From: Halanaerobium saccharolyticum subsp. saccharolyticum DSM 6643
GTDB lineage: Bacteria > Bacillota > Halanaerobiia > Halanaerobiales > Halanaerobiaceae
Direction of reading: 5' to 3'
Assembly (NCBI RefSeq): GCF_000350165.1
Contig: NZ_CAUI01000023.1
Span: 310,001 to 374,000, forward strand
Length of the DNA: 64,000 nt
Part shown: positions 26,839-36,443 of the stretch, in pieces
Position numbering within the stretch: the stretch's first letter is position 1
Layout: the number at the start of each line of letters is the position of its first letter
The notes under the pieces: generated by a model
The model's database searches: none
What the model saw: the letters and a program-made list of their open reading frames with translations, nothing else
Told to the model about the DNA's origin: nothing
Translations under genes and position numbers: made by a program

Positions 26839-26922
26839 TTTAAGCTAAATTTTAGATTTTCCAGCTTAAAGTCTTCATTTTTTCTATTTTTTCAGTTATA
26901 TTTTCATTTTACAATTATCTTG

Positions 26923-27318
26923 CTATTTCATAAATACTGCACTATCTATATTAGTAAAAACATTATCATCCATACTGTCCTCATCAACTGCTGTAACTAC
27001 TGTGTTGTTTTCTACACTAACAATATAAGCTACATTGTTAACCATCACTAAAGAATCTCTTGCACCTTTATTTCTAGCTTTTTCTACCCCGGTACTTAAC
27101 TTATCAAGTTCTACTTTTGAAACGGGAATAGAGCGAGAATCGATTCTTTTCTTAGCGTGTTTGGAAAATGAAAGCTTATCCTTCCCCTTCATCTTATCTC
27201 CTAAAATATCCTTAAACGATGGAGAATTAGATTTTTTCTTTTCCTGGACATTTTTCTTTTGCTGTTGTGTCCTTTTGAGAGGTTGTATTGGTTGATTTAT
27301 TTTTAGTCTATTATCCAT
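26923..27318 (-). CDS. Flagellar operon protein of the TIGR02530 type
   Basis: 131 residues from the ATG at 27318 (AGAGGTG 6-8 bases upstream). A basic, Gln/Lys-rich first half ends in SPSFKDILG, followed by the diagnostic segment LSFSKHAKKRIDSRSI, then KLSTGVEKARNKGARDSLVMVNNVAYIVSV. Proteins of this kind lie between flgD and flgE in many Firmicutes and resemble Bacillus YlzI/FlgD-associated proteins. Function unknown, possibly hook assembly. Confidence 0.8.
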   Translation of the reverse strand: MDNRLKINQPIQPLKRTQQQKKNVQEKKKSNSPSFKDILGDKMKGKDKLSFSKHAKKRIDSRSIPVSKVELDKLSTGVEKARNKGARDSLVMVNNVAYIVSVENNTVVTAVDEDSMDDNVFTNIDSAVFMK

Positions 27319-27332
27319 ATTTAACACCTCTT

Positions 27333-27773
27333 TTATACTTCTTCTGCCTCAATGTTTTTTACCTGAGTTATATTACTAATATTAATCTCAGACCCACTAT
27401 CAAGTACTGCCAGCACCTTACCATTAGAAGATTTAACTGCATCAACTACACCTTCAAGTTTAATACCTTCGACATTTGCTGTAATTTCTTTACCGATAAG
27501 ATTACTATTTTGTATTACCTGATTAGAACTCAATTTATCTTCTAGAAGAGAATAGACTTTTTCAGTTTTTTCAAGCGAACTAAACTCTGCCATCTGGGCA
27601 ACAAAATCTCTATCTTCCATTGGATTAAGAGGATCCTGGTTTTGCAATTGAGTAATAAGTATCTTAAAAAAGGCATCCTGACCAAGCGCATCATTAGCTT
27701 CTAAAGTCTCACGTTGAGTTTCCTGTTGATACTGAGTATTTTGAGTCGAACTTACACCTGTTATATCAGCCAT
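27333..27773 (-). CDS. flgD: FlgD, hook cap and scaffold
   Basis: 146 residues, the short form containing the N-terminal export/cap segment: LGQDAFFKILITQLQNQDPLNPMEDRDFVAQMAEFSSLEK (split here for length, residues about 29-70), then a small beta domain LIGKEITANVEGIKLEGVVDAV. The larger C-terminal domains of enteric FlgD are missing, as in Bacillus. It sits between fliK and the TIGR02530-type protein. Confidence 0.93.
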   Translation of the reverse strand: MADITGVSSTQNTQYQQETQRETLEANDALGQDAFFKILITQLQNQDPLNPMEDRDFVAQMAEFSSLEKTEKVYSLLEDKLSSNQVIQNSNLIGKEITANVEGIKLEGVVDAVKSSNGKVLAVLDSGSEINISNITQVKNIEAEEV

Positions 27774-27786
27774 TTAACTACCTCCT

Positions 27787-29367
27787 TTAAACAATTAAAT
27801 TAAGCTTCCCTTTAGCAAAGGCTGCCCTATTAATAATTTCCTGTTGTCTCATCATGAGTTCATCATTATTTAAATTATCATTTGTGATATTCCTCTGAAC
27901 ATAATACTGGCCTTGAAAAAACTGTCGCTGTTCATATTCCTGATTTTGACCAGTTTCGCCATCACTAAAGTCAGAATTTTGTTCGTTAAAATCAAAGTTA
28001 TTCTGCTGTTCAACCTGTTTGGGCGCATTTTTTGCAGTTTCAATTTTGAACTGCTCAATATTTATTCCCTGTTTTAGCAAATCAGTCTTTATTTCCTGCA
28101 TGCTGTTTTCAAGTTGAGACTGCACAAACTTACTTTCTACAATCATTTTAGCATCAATTTTACCTTGATCAAGATTAAGTTTAACTGCAATCTTACCTAA
28201 TGAATCAGGTTTTAATTCCAGATTCATTTCATTTTTAGCAGCTGAATATTCTCCCCTAAATTTCTGGACAAATTGGTCTTTAACAGGAAGATTTTGCTTT
28301 AGTTCAGAGTTATTATTTAAATTAACAAGCCTTCCGCCGCTATTAGTTTCCAGCTCCATATTTAAAAATGATTCTGTTCCAATCAAATTTAAATTAGAAT
28401 CTTTTCCTTTTGCAGTTGACTCACCCTGCATCAGTTTTGTCAAACCTTCCAGATTTAATTCTGCTGAATTTTTATTGCTCATGGAATTAAAGAATTTTAG
28501 TTCTTGATTGGTTTTACCTTGATTATCATTCTTAATTTGAGTAAGAACTTCTTCTTTCAAATTTCCATTTTGAGCTAAATCAAGTTCCTGATTTAAGCCA
28601 GTTAGATCTGATTGATTAAGATTTAAACTTTCAACAACTTTAGCTGAATTCTTTGCATTTAAAAACTTCCCATCTGTTTTAGTAGCTGAGTTTTCTTTTG
28701 CTGATTTCAGATTATCATCATTTTTAGCAGTTAATTCTTTGGCAGCAACCTCATTAAAAGATTGATTTTCGGATAATATAGTTCCACTGCTTTCAATTTC
28801 TTTTAATAAATTGATTAATGAAGCTAATTCAGTATTTTCATTCAAATCAACTTCGGATTCTGATAAAAAAGTTCCTAAATCAGAAAATAGTTCTTCTAAA
28901 GAACTTTCATTCATTTCCGAAAATGCTAAGTCTACAGCTGAAATATTTTGCTTATTAACTGCTTGAATTTGAGCTTTCGAAAAGCCAGCTTCTTTCAAAA
29001 CTGATTCTAATTTCTGCTGAGCTTCACTACCTAAATTCAATTGACCTAACTGAACAAAAATATTTTCTTTGATTTCTTCCATTTTTTCTTTATCAACTTT
29101 TTTTAAATCTTTATCACTTTTATCAGCTTCGACATTCTTACTCTTGCTGTTTTTTGCTTCTGGTTCTGCTCTCAGATCCTTGGATTCTTCTTTGACTTTT
29201 TTGTTCTTAGAAGCAGATTGAGAATTATCATTTCTCTTATTTTGTAAAGCTTTCATCTTTTCTGAGAATGATTGCTCAGGTTTTACTGCTTGATAAGAAT
29301 CTTTTTTAATGTTTTCTTGAGCCGGAGCTTTAAAATGATATTGATTTAAACTAACACCTCTATTCAA
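27787..29367 (-). CDS. fliK: FliK, hook-length control protein
   Basis: About 526 residues from a TTG at 29367 that is well spaced from AAGGGGGTG; the in-frame TTG at 29385 lies within or before that SD and is less likely. The first 400 residues are low-complexity, Lys/Asn/Glu/Ser-rich and mostly helical, as expected for a molecular ruler. The C-terminal FliK domain is clear: NEMNLELKPDSLGKIAVKL, then KIDAKMIVESKFVQSQLENS. It meets FlhB to stop hook growth. Confidence 0.88.
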   Translation of the reverse strand: MNRGVSLNQYHFKAPAQENIKKDSYQAVKPEQSFSEKMKALQNKRNDNSQSASKNKKVKEESKDLRAEPEAKNSKSKNVEADKSDKDLKKVDKEKMEEIKENIFVQLGQLNLGSEAQQKLESVLKEAGFSKAQIQAVNKQNISAVDLAFSEMNESSLEELFSDLGTFLSESEVDLNENTELASLINLLKEIESSGTILSENQSFNEVAAKELTAKNDDNLKSAKENSATKTDGKFLNAKNSAKVVESLNLNQSDLTGLNQELDLAQNGNLKEEVLTQIKNDNQGKTNQELKFFNSMSNKNSAELNLEGLTKLMQGESTAKGKDSNLNLIGTESFLNMELETNSGGRLVNLNNNSELKQNLPVKDQFVQKFRGEYSAAKNEMNLELKPDSLGKIAVKLNLDQGKIDAKMIVESKFVQSQLENSMQEIKTDLLKQGINIEQFKIETAKNAPKQVEQQNNFDFNEQNSDFSDGETGQNQEYEQRQFFQGQYYVQRNITNDNLNNDELMMRQQEIINRAAFAKGKLNLIV

Positions 29368-29407
29368 TTTCTCACCCCCTTTCAATTATTTTTTAACTCA
29401 TCATTAT

Positions 29408-29941
29408 CTATTGACTAAGAAGACTAAAAAGTTCAGCAGCTCTATCCTGGGACAATGATTCCAGTATAGCTGCCGCCTGGTCTTCTTTAAGCCGTGATAA
29501 GATTTCTAAAGCCAGCTTCTGATCCATCTGCATTATTACAGCTGCTGCAGCATCTGAATCCATGCTGCGATATATATCGGCTATCTTTTCCAGTTTAGCT
29601 TCTCTATCTTCTTTGCTATCAGCCAATTCATTGTAGTCCTTTTGGATTTCAGCCATTACTGCTTCCTGATCTTCAAGTTCTTGTTCAAGTTTTTGTATTT
29701 CATTATTTAGTTCAGCAATTTCTGTATCTTTAGAATTGATCTTCTGCTGCAGGTCCATATTTTCAGTTTCCAGTTCGACTATTTCTGCTCGGCTGACAAG
29801 GTAATTATTTACAACCGGTATTCTGCTGGCTAAATTATATAAAGCTGCTTTAACATCAATTACATCGAGTGCATCAAGTGACCAGCTTAACATAGAAAAA
29901 AGTACTAAAAATAATATTAAAAAATATATAATTTTTTTCAT
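29408..29941 (-). CDS. MotE-like protein (coiled coil plus MgtE-N/FliG-like helical domain)
   Basis: 177 residues: an N-terminal signal anchor (IIYFLILFLVLFSMLSW), a periplasmic coiled coil (about 50-110), and a C-terminal domain IYRSMDSDAAAAVIMQMDQ, ALEILSRLKEDQAAAILESL, resembling the MgtE-N/FliG-like domain. The family occurs between fliJ and fliK in many operons; in some bacteria it is called MotE and chaperones MotC. Role here is inferred from place and architecture. Confidence 0.8.
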   Translation of the reverse strand: MKKIIYFLILFLVLFSMLSWSLDALDVIDVKAALYNLASRIPVVNNYLVSRAEIVELETENMDLQQKINSKDTEIAELNNEIQKLEQELEDQEAVMAEIQKDYNELADSKEDREAKLEKIADIYRSMDSDAAAAVIMQMDQKLALEILSRLKEDQAAAILESLSQDRAAELFSLLSQ

Positions 29942-29946
29942 TGGCT

Positions 29947-30381
29947 TTATCTACCACCTGTAGTATAGTGTCTTCCTAATTCATCAAGTTCTTTTTGTTC
30001 TGATGCTAAAAATTCTTTGATGAACCTTTCACTTTCTTTTTCTTTTAATTTTTCCAGGGTTTTTCTTTCTTTTTTCTTTTCCATCAGATATTGAAACTGC
30101 TTTTCTACTGCCTGAGCCTTCTCTTTTTGCTTCTTTTCAATTTCCAATTTTAAAGCTCTTAATCTCTTTAAATAATTTCTCAGTTCAATATGAGCATTAA
30201 TATTTGCAGCATCATTTCTTAAATTATCAAAAACTTCTTCTTTTTCAAACTCAAGCTCTTGCAGCTGCTTGTTTAATTCTTGCAGCTCTTTTTTTAACTT
30301 AAGATAATTATTTTCTGCCTGTTCTTCCTCTTTATTTCTCAGGGATAAAATTTTATCAAATTTAAAATTATATTTAGCCAT
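29947..30381 (-). CDS. fliJ: FliJ, export chaperone-escort protein
   Basis: 144 residues, an almost continuous charged coiled coil beginning KFDKILSLRNKEEEQAENNYLKLKKEL (about residues 6-32). Sequence similarity among FliJ proteins is low, but length, coiled-coil character and position directly after fliI identify it. FliJ couples the FliI ATPase to FlhA. Confidence 0.85.
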   Translation of the reverse strand: MAKYNFKFDKILSLRNKEEEQAENNYLKLKKELQELNKQLQELEFEKEEVFDNLRNDAANINAHIELRNYLKRLRALKLEIEKKQKEKAQAVEKQFQYLMEKKKERKTLEKLKEKESERFIKEFLASEQKELDELGRHYTTGGR

Positions 30382-30391
30382 CTAAGTCACC

Positions 30392-31699
30392 CTATCTTGA
30401 GGCAATATTTTTTAAGCGTTTGACAGTATCTTCATAATTTGCTTTTTCTTCTATTCCCTGTCTCAAAAAATTATTAATCTGATCAATTTTTTCAATGGCT
30501 TTATCAACCTCGGGATTTGAGCCCTTTTCATAAGCACCAATATTAATTAAATCCTCTGATTGATTGTAAGTGGCCAGCCACTGCTGTATCTTTTCAGAAG
30601 CTTTAAGGTGATCTTTCTCTACCAGATCATTCATAATTCTACTAACACTGCTCAATACATCAACTGCAGGATAATGACCTGATTCAGCAAGTTCTCTAGA
30701 AAGTGATATATGACCATCAAGTATACCCCGGACCGTATCAGAAACCGGCTCATTAAAATCATCACCTTCAACTAAAACTGTGTAAAGAGCGGTAATAGAA
30801 CCAACATCATTCGTTCCTGTTCTTTCTAATAACTTGGGTAGCTCGGCAAATACAGAAGGTGGATAACCCCTTGTTGCAGGTGGTTCACCAATTGCCAGAC
30901 CTACTTCTCTTAAAGCCATGGCGACTCTGGTAACCGAATCCATCATCAACAAAACATCTTCACCCTGATCTCTAAAATATTCGGCAATTGCAGTAGCAAT
31001 ATTCGCTGCTTTAACCCTGAGTAATGCTGGTTGATCAGAAGTTGCAACTACTACAATTGAGCGTTTCAAGCCTTCTGCGCCCAGATCCTTTTCAATAAAG
31101 TCTCTAACTTCACGCCCTCTTTCTCCAACCAGAGCAATCACATTAATATCAGCATTCGTATTTCTGGCTGCCATTCCAAGCAGTGTTGATTTACCTACAC
31201 CACTACCGGCAAAAATACCAAGACGTTGACCCTTACCGCAGGTTAAAAAGCCATCAATACATCTAACCCCTAAAGAAAGCGGCTCTTTAATCCTCTCCCT
31301 GCTTAAGGGATCAGGTGGCCGACGATTTACTTCAACTGCTGTACCACTATTTATATTATCTCCATTAAGAATGTTGCCGCTACCATCAATTATTTTTCCT
31401 AAAAGATTTTCTCCAACTTTTATCTTTAGTTTCTCACCTGTAGCAACTACTTTAGCACCAGGTTTTATACCTTCCATTTCACCGATAGGCATCATCAAAA
31501 TCTTATTATCATCAAAACCAACAACCTCAGCTTGAATATCCCCCTGGTCACTTTTTATCAAACACAGCTCTCCAATTGAGGCCTGAGGACCAATTGATTC
31601 AATAACAAGTCCTATAACCCGGTTAATATGGCCAAAGTTGCGGGTTGTTTCCATCTGATTAAGTTTTGCTTCGAGTTTATCTAACTGTAAATCAAACAT
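30392..31699 (-). CDS. fliI: FliI, flagellar export ATPase
   Basis: 435 residues from the ATG at 31699, which overlaps the fliH end. Walker A is GSGVGKST at 165-172, preceded by RCIDGFLTCGKGQRLGIF. Also visible are VALVGERGREVRDFIE, the Walker B region DVLLMMDSVTRVAMALREVGL, and GEPPATRGYPPSVFAELPKLLERTG (split). It powers unfolding and delivery of export substrates with FliH and FliJ, both adjacent. Confidence 0.97.
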   Translation of the reverse strand: MFDLQLDKLEAKLNQMETTRNFGHINRVIGLVIESIGPQASIGELCLIKSDQGDIQAEVVGFDDNKILMMPIGEMEGIKPGAKVVATGEKLKIKVGENLLGKIIDGSGNILNGDNINSGTAVEVNRRPPDPLSRERIKEPLSLGVRCIDGFLTCGKGQRLGIFAGSGVGKSTLLGMAARNTNADINVIALVGERGREVRDFIEKDLGAEGLKRSIVVVATSDQPALLRVKAANIATAIAEYFRDQGEDVLLMMDSVTRVAMALREVGLAIGEPPATRGYPPSVFAELPKLLERTGTNDVGSITALYTVLVEGDDFNEPVSDTVRGILDGHISLSRELAESGHYPAVDVLSSVSRIMNDLVEKDHLKASEKIQQWLATYNQSEDLINIGAYEKGSNPEVDKAIEKIDQINNFLRQGIEEKANYEDTVKRLKNIASR

Positions 31700-32480
31700 T
31701 AGCCTCAACCTCTTTTAAAAGTTCTTCTTTTATTAAATCAATTTTATGTGAAATACTGCCTTCTTTGCCGCCGAGATTAGATTCGACAATACAATCACCT
31801 TTTTTTAAGTCTGAGTCGGCTTTAAATTCAAGATTTTTTTCTTTCAATCTAGAATAAAGGTTATTATCTTCGATAAAGGGAACTAAATCTGGATGAATTC
31901 GTACAATAATATTTTTATGGCTTTCATCAATTTCTGAAAGAATATCACTAATAATATTATTTATAATTTCGGGCTGCTGTTCCAGCTTAACATCTATAAT
32001 CACACTTGCAATTTTAACTGCTAATCTGACTATGTCTTTCTTTACTCCAATTTTTTGCTGATTTAGTTCTGCTTGAAAAGATTCTGCAGTTAAAAGCAAT
32101 TCTGATGCCGCACTATCTATTTTTTGCTGAGCTGCTTTAATTGCTTCAGCTTCAGCTTCATTTTTAATTTTAGAAAAAATTTCCTCTTTTTCGGCTTCTA
32201 TTTTCTTTTTTTCTTTTTCAGCAGCTTTAATCATTTCTGAAGCTTTGTGTTCAGCTTGAGCAATAATTAAATCGGCTTCTTTTTCTGCTTTTTCCCGTTT
32301 AATAATTAAATGGGCTTTTTTAGAACTATCTGAACTATAATTCTGCTTTTTATTATTTCCATTTGTAGATTGATTTGTTTGTGCTGCTTTTTCTCTTAAA
32401 GATTCTATAGAAAGGGCGTTATCCTGATTTTGAATTTTGTATTTACCAATTATTTGAGAAGCCTTAATAATTTTAGACAA
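31692..32480 (-). CDS. fliH: FliH, regulator of the export ATPase
   Basis: 262 residues: a long charged coiled coil (about 55-150, rich in Ala, Glu and Lys) followed by the FliH/HrpE C-terminal domain with GVKKDIVRLAVKIASVIIDVKLEQQPE (about 144-170), RIHPDLVPFI and GDCIVESNLGGKEGSI. It overlaps fliG by 8 bases and fliI by 8 bases, so the three are translationally coupled. Confidence 0.9.
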   Translation of the reverse strand: MSKIIKASQIIGKYKIQNQDNALSIESLREKAAQTNQSTNGNNKKQNYSSDSSKKAHLIIKREKAEKEADLIIAQAEHKASEMIKAAEKEKKKIEAEKEEIFSKIKNEAEAEAIKAAQQKIDSAASELLLTAESFQAELNQQKIGVKKDIVRLAVKIASVIIDVKLEQQPEIINNIISDILSEIDESHKNIIVRIHPDLVPFIEDNNLYSRLKEKNLEFKADSDLKKGDCIVESNLGGKEGSISHKIDLIKEELLKEVEANV

Positions 32481-33477
32481 TTACCTCACCTTCCCCACCA
32501 CGGGCAATTACAATTTCTCCACTTTCTTCTAATTCTCTAATAATATTAACAATTCTTTGCTGAGCATCCTCCACCTCTCTAATTCGGACAGGACCCATGA
32601 ATTCAATATCCTCTTCCAGCATCTCGGCTGCTCTTTGTGACATATTACCTTTTATGATATTTTCAACTTCTTCACTGGCAGTTTTTAAAGCAAGAGCTAA
32701 ATCATGTGTTTCCACCTGACGCAGCACCAGCTGAACCGCTCTATCAGTCAGAAGTACAACATCTTCAAAGACAAACATTCTCTTTTTGATTTCTTCAACC
32801 AGTTCTGGATCATCTTCTTCTAATTTATCAAGAATATTTTTTTCGGTACCTCGATCAACTTGATTTAAGACATCTACTATTGCCTGAATACCTCCTGCAC
32901 TAGCATATTCATTACTTGCGACAGCAGATAATTTTTTCTCCATTACCGCTTCTACTTCTTTAATTATTTCAGGTGAAATTCTATCCATAACCGCAATTCT
33001 TTTTGCTACCTTACTCTGAACATCTGTTGGCAGCATAGATAAAACCTGCGAAGCCTGTTCAGCATTGACATAAGCTAAGATTAAAGCGATAGTCTGAGGA
33101 TGCTCCCCCTGGATAAAATTCAAAAGTTGACCAGGGTCAGATTTGCGGATAGAATCAAATGGTCTTACCTGTAGAGTTGCGGTCAGACGGTTAATTATTC
33201 TTTTAGTTTTATCAGGCCCAAAAGACTTTTCTAAAATCTTTTTAGCATAATTAATACCACCAGAATTAATGTAGTCATTTGCCTGCTGCAGCTGTATAAA
33301 TTCCTGCTGAATTTTCTTTTTTAAGCCGGGATCTATTTTATTTTGATTGGCAATTTCTAGGGTCAATTTTTCAACTTCTTCATCATCTAGATGTTTAAAA
33401 ACATCGGAAGAAGTCTCTGGACCCAAAGAAATTAGTAAGATTGCCGCTTTTTCTTTACCTGTAAGTTCATCTCTCAT
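32473..33477 (-). CDS. fliG: FliG, motor switch protein
   Basis: 334 residues, full length. Conserved blocks: LTGKEKAAILLISLGPE, the GEHPQTIALILAYV motif of the middle domain, and the C-terminal torque helix KKRMFVFEDVVLLTDRAVQLVLRQV with charged residues typical of the MotA-contact surface. It connects the FliF ring to FliM/FliY. Gene order fliF-fliG-fliH is canonical. Confidence 0.97.
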   Translation of the reverse strand: MRDELTGKEKAAILLISLGPETSSDVFKHLDDEEVEKLTLEIANQNKIDPGLKKKIQQEFIQLQQANDYINSGGINYAKKILEKSFGPDKTKRIINRLTATLQVRPFDSIRKSDPGQLLNFIQGEHPQTIALILAYVNAEQASQVLSMLPTDVQSKVAKRIAVMDRISPEIIKEVEAVMEKKLSAVASNEYASAGGIQAIVDVLNQVDRGTEKNILDKLEEDDPELVEEIKKRMFVFEDVVLLTDRAVQLVLRQVETHDLALALKTASEEVENIIKGNMSQRAAEMLEEDIEFMGPVRIREVEDAQQRIVNIIRELEESGEIVIARGGEGEVIV

Positions 33478-33495
33478 AAGAATTTCCTTTCAATT

Positions 33496-35037
33496 TTATT
33501 CATCCATTAGCCAACTGCGTATTAGCTTTGCAGCATTTTCTGGATCTGAATGAATCATTTGTTCTAATTCGCGTTTCATATGAGCATCTTTTTTCTGTTC
33601 CTGATTCGGTTCAAATAAAGCCATTTCTTCTTCGTCATCTTCGACTGACAAATCTATGTTGCCACCTGTGGCAAACTGGCTTTTCTTGCGTCTGTATAAA
33701 TAAATAATTAAGGCTGCACTAACAATTAAAACAAAGACTATTAAAGCAGCATAAATGTACATTCTACGTCTTTCTGCAGCTGCAAGATTTTCCCTTGCTG
33801 CCTCAGCTTCTTCCTGCAGTGAATTATCAAAATTAACGGCAGTAACATTTAGCAAATCTCCCCGTTCCTGATCATAACCAATGGCCGCTGCAACAGCTGA
33901 TCTGATTTGATTAATTGTTTCTTCATCTGTAGACTGATCGACCATTACCGAAACTGAAAGTCTTTCAACTTTGCCGGGAGCATAAATATGCTGTTCAATT
34001 CTTTCATTAATCTCATAATTAGTTATTCTATTTTCATTTTCATAACTCGAACTTTCATTGTTACCTTCAGCCTGATATTGCGGAATATTAGCATCAGTTC
34101 CTGGAGCACCACCAGCTCCCTGAGAGCCCTCCTGACTTTCACTGCTAATTTCCTCACTTCTTACAATTCCGTTTTCATCTACAACTGGAGAGTAGGTTTT
34201 GCTTTCGGCCTGTCTTTGATCAAAATTTAAATTAGCATAAATTTCTACAGCGAAGTTATTCGGTCCCAAAACTCTACTTAAAAGCGAGCTCAAATCATTT
34301 TTAAGTGATGCTTCAAATTCTTTTTGCAGAACAAAATTTTGAGGATCAACTCCCTGATTAAGATCAGAATTATTATTGGAGAGCAGATTACCGTTTGTAT
34401 CAACAATTGTAACATCAGCTAAGGGAAGATTTTGAACTCCACTAGAAACAAGATTGCGAATAGCCTCAATCTGATTTTGATTCATTCTAAAACCCGGTTC
34501 TAGTTCTACCAAAACGGAAGCTGTTGCCGATTCTTCTTCAGAAAGAAAAAGGCTTTCTTGGGGTGGGGTTATCTGCACTCGCGAATAACTAATGCCTGAT
34601 ATCGACTGAATTGAGCGGCCTAATTCTCCTCCGAGCGCTCTATAATAATTGACTTTCCTTTCAAATTCTGTTGTCCCAAAATCACTCTCATCGAAAATTT
34701 CAAAGCCGACTATCCCCTGGTCAGGTAAACCAGCAGCTGCTAAATCAAGTCGAAGTTTATAAATTTCAGATTCTGGTACTAAAATAGTATTACCTTGTCC
34801 TCCCAATTTATAGTCAACATTATTTTCGTCCAACCTTGCAACTATTGCAGCTGAATCAGAGGTGCTTAAGTCAGCATAAAGCGGCTGGTAGTTAACAGAA
34901 CTTCCACTAAATATTAAATAAGCAAAAGCTAAGGACATTAAAACTGTCAGCACAATAATTAAAAGCTGAATTTTTTTATTTAGTTTTTTCCATAAAGTGC
35001 TGAGTTCTTCCTTATATTTTGCAAACATCTCTGCCAT
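33496..35037 (-). CDS. fliF: FliF, MS-ring protein
   Basis: 513 residues with two membrane helices: near the N-terminus (LLIIVLTVLMSLAFAYLIF) and near the C-terminus (IYAALIVFVLIVSAALIIYLY). Between them are the ring-building domains with NVDYKLGGQGNTILVPE, GLPDQGIVGFEIFD and ATASVLVELEPG. The acidic C-terminal tail is the FliG-binding part. It is the first large structural gene after flgBC-fliE. Confidence 0.96.
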   Translation of the reverse strand: MAEMFAKYKEELSTLWKKLNKKIQLLIIVLTVLMSLAFAYLIFSGSSVNYQPLYADLSTSDSAAIVARLDENNVDYKLGGQGNTILVPESEIYKLRLDLAAAGLPDQGIVGFEIFDESDFGTTEFERKVNYYRALGGELGRSIQSISGISYSRVQITPPQESLFLSEEESATASVLVELEPGFRMNQNQIEAIRNLVSSGVQNLPLADVTIVDTNGNLLSNNNSDLNQGVDPQNFVLQKEFEASLKNDLSSLLSRVLGPNNFAVEIYANLNFDQRQAESKTYSPVVDENGIVRSEEISSESQEGSQGAGGAPGTDANIPQYQAEGNNESSSYENENRITNYEINERIEQHIYAPGKVERLSVSVMVDQSTDEETINQIRSAVAAAIGYDQERGDLLNVTAVNFDNSLQEEAEAARENLAAAERRRMYIYAALIVFVLIVSAALIIYLYRRKKSQFATGGNIDLSVEDDEEEMALFEPNQEQKKDAHMKRELEQMIHSDPENAAKLIRSWLMDE

Positions 35038-35146
35038 TATAAAACCTCTTCCTCATTATTACTTACTAAAATTAACTTTAAAAATGCATTAAAATTTTAA
35101 ATAAAAATATAAATAAAAATTATAAATGAAACAAAAATTTATCAAA

Positions 35147-35446
35147 TTAAACCTGGAGACGCATAATTTCCTTGTAAGCATCAATTGCTTTTGACTGAAC
35201 CGCTGTAGTTAAGTTAACTGCTATTTTAGCTTTTTCAGCAGAGATCATAACTTGATGAATATTATCTGTTTTACCAACTGCGAAATCAGCGGTCATTTTT
35301 TGAGAATCTTTTTGTAATTGGTTTACCTCTTGTAATTTTTTGTTAAAATAATTGGAAAAATTTTCTTTATTAGGCTCTTCGATTTGCTTGGATCCCTGAT
35401 CAAGCTTGAAATTATCTGCTATATTGATCGGATTAATATTTATCAT
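35147..35446 (-). CDS. fliE: FliE, MS-ring/rod junction protein
   Basis: 99 residues from the ATG at 35446 (GAGGTG upstream); an in-frame GTG at 35455 lies in the SD. C-terminal pattern FAVGKTDNIHQVMISAEKAKIAVNLTTAVQSKAIDAYKEIMRLQV (residues about 55-99) is the FliE hallmark. The gene order flgB-flgC-fliE-fliF is standard. A 109-base AT-rich gap with no clear element separates it from fliF. Confidence 0.93.
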   Translation of the reverse strand: MININPINIADNFKLDQGSKQIEEPNKENFSNYFNKKLQEVNQLQKDSQKMTADFAVGKTDNIHQVMISAEKAKIAVNLTTAVQSKAIDAYKEIMRLQV

Positions 35447-35467
35447 TGTTTTCACCTCGTTTTAAGC

Positions 35468-35896
35468 TTAGGTACTAATATTTAGGGCACTATTTGCCAT
35501 ACTTTTGTAATTAGAAATTGCCTGTACATTTGCCTCATAACTTCTGCTTGCATCAATCATATTAACCATTTCGGTCATTACACTGACATTTGGCAGCTCT
35601 AAATAACCATTCTCATCTGCATCTGGATGATCGGGACGATATTCCAATCTAAAAGGAGAGGGATCTTCTTCAATTGCACTTACTTCAACACCTGCATTGG
35701 CTCCACTTTTTTGCTTGGAGTTTAAGGCCTTTACTTGACTAGAGAATTTTTCTTTAAAAACAGCTACTTTTCTTCGATAAGTGTTTCCATCTTCATCACG
35801 AGTAGTTTCTGCATTGGCTATATTCCCCGAAATAAGGTCCATTCTTAACCTCTGAGCAGTTAATCCAGATGCACTGATATCAATTCCCTTAAACAC
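35468..35896 (-). CDS. flgC: Proximal rod protein FlgC
   Basis: 142 residues: N-terminal FKGIDISASGLTAQRLRMDL and SGNIANAETTRDEDGNTYRRK, C-terminal PNVSVMTEMVNMIDASRSYEANVQAI. Both ends are canonical for FlgC, with the usual inserted YRPDHPDADENGYLELP. It follows flgB by 2 bases. Confidence 0.96.
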   Translation of the reverse strand: MFKGIDISASGLTAQRLRMDLISGNIANAETTRDEDGNTYRRKVAVFKEKFSSQVKALNSKQKSGANAGVEVSAIEEDPSPFRLEYRPDHPDADENGYLELPNVSVMTEMVNMIDASRSYEANVQAISNYKSMANSALNIST

Positions 35897-35898
35897 TT

Positions 35899-36300
35899 TT
35901 ATCTACCTCCCTGACTTATAACCTGATTTAAAGTCGAAAAATGACCTGCCGCACGACGGGTCATTACATTATAATATATACTATTTTTGGCCATTTCTGC
36001 CATTTCAAAATCAACATCTACATTATTTTGATCATTACGGTAGCTTTTATTACTATTTGAAACAGTAGTGTTTGGATTAGAATATTCCTTGCGGAAGGGA
36101 ATATGTTTTGAAGTGGTGGTATTTAAGGAAATGTTTTTATTTTGGTCAGCATTTATCTTTTTATTTAACATCGATTTAAAATTAGTATCCTGCCGTTTAT
36201 AGCCTGGGGTCCCAATATTTGCTAAATTGTTCGAAATTAGTTCTCCTCTTTTGACTGCACCATCTAAAGCACCACTAATTATTGATACATAATTATTCAC
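35899..36300 (-). CDS. flgB: Proximal rod protein FlgB
   Basis: 133 residues, starting at GTG with AGGAGG 7 bases upstream. Conserved parts: GALDGAVKRGELISNNLANI, GTPGYKRQDTNFKSML, and NNVDVDFEMAEMAKNSIYYNVMTR (about 92-115). It is the first gene after the c-di-GMP riboswitch leader, so all downstream basal-body genes probably share that control. Confidence 0.95.
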   Translation of the reverse strand: MNNYVSIISGALDGAVKRGELISNNLANIGTPGYKRQDTNFKSMLNKKINADQNKNISLNTTTSKHIPFRKEYSNPNTTVSNSNKSYRNDQNNVDVDFEMAEMAKNSIYYNVMTRRAAGHFSTLNQVISQGGR

Positions 36301-36338
36301 TCTGCCACCTCCTGAATTAAATTTTAAATATAAAAATG

Positions 36339-36361
36339 GGCCTTTAGGTTAACTAAAGGCC
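36339..36361 (-). terminator. Expression-platform hairpin downstream of the c-di-GMP aptamer
   Basis: GGCCTTTAG and CTAAAGGCC form a perfect 9-bp stem with a 5-base loop, followed on the minus strand by CATTTTTATA. It lies between the aptamer and the flgB SD and looks like an intrinsic terminator that would stop flagellar transcription unless an alternative fold forms. Confidence 0.55.
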
Positions 36362-36443
36362 ACATAGCAACTCATTAAAAAAATATTGCATGGAATTATG
36401 TAGTAGAAATCTACTATTAATACATTCAATATTATCTTCAATA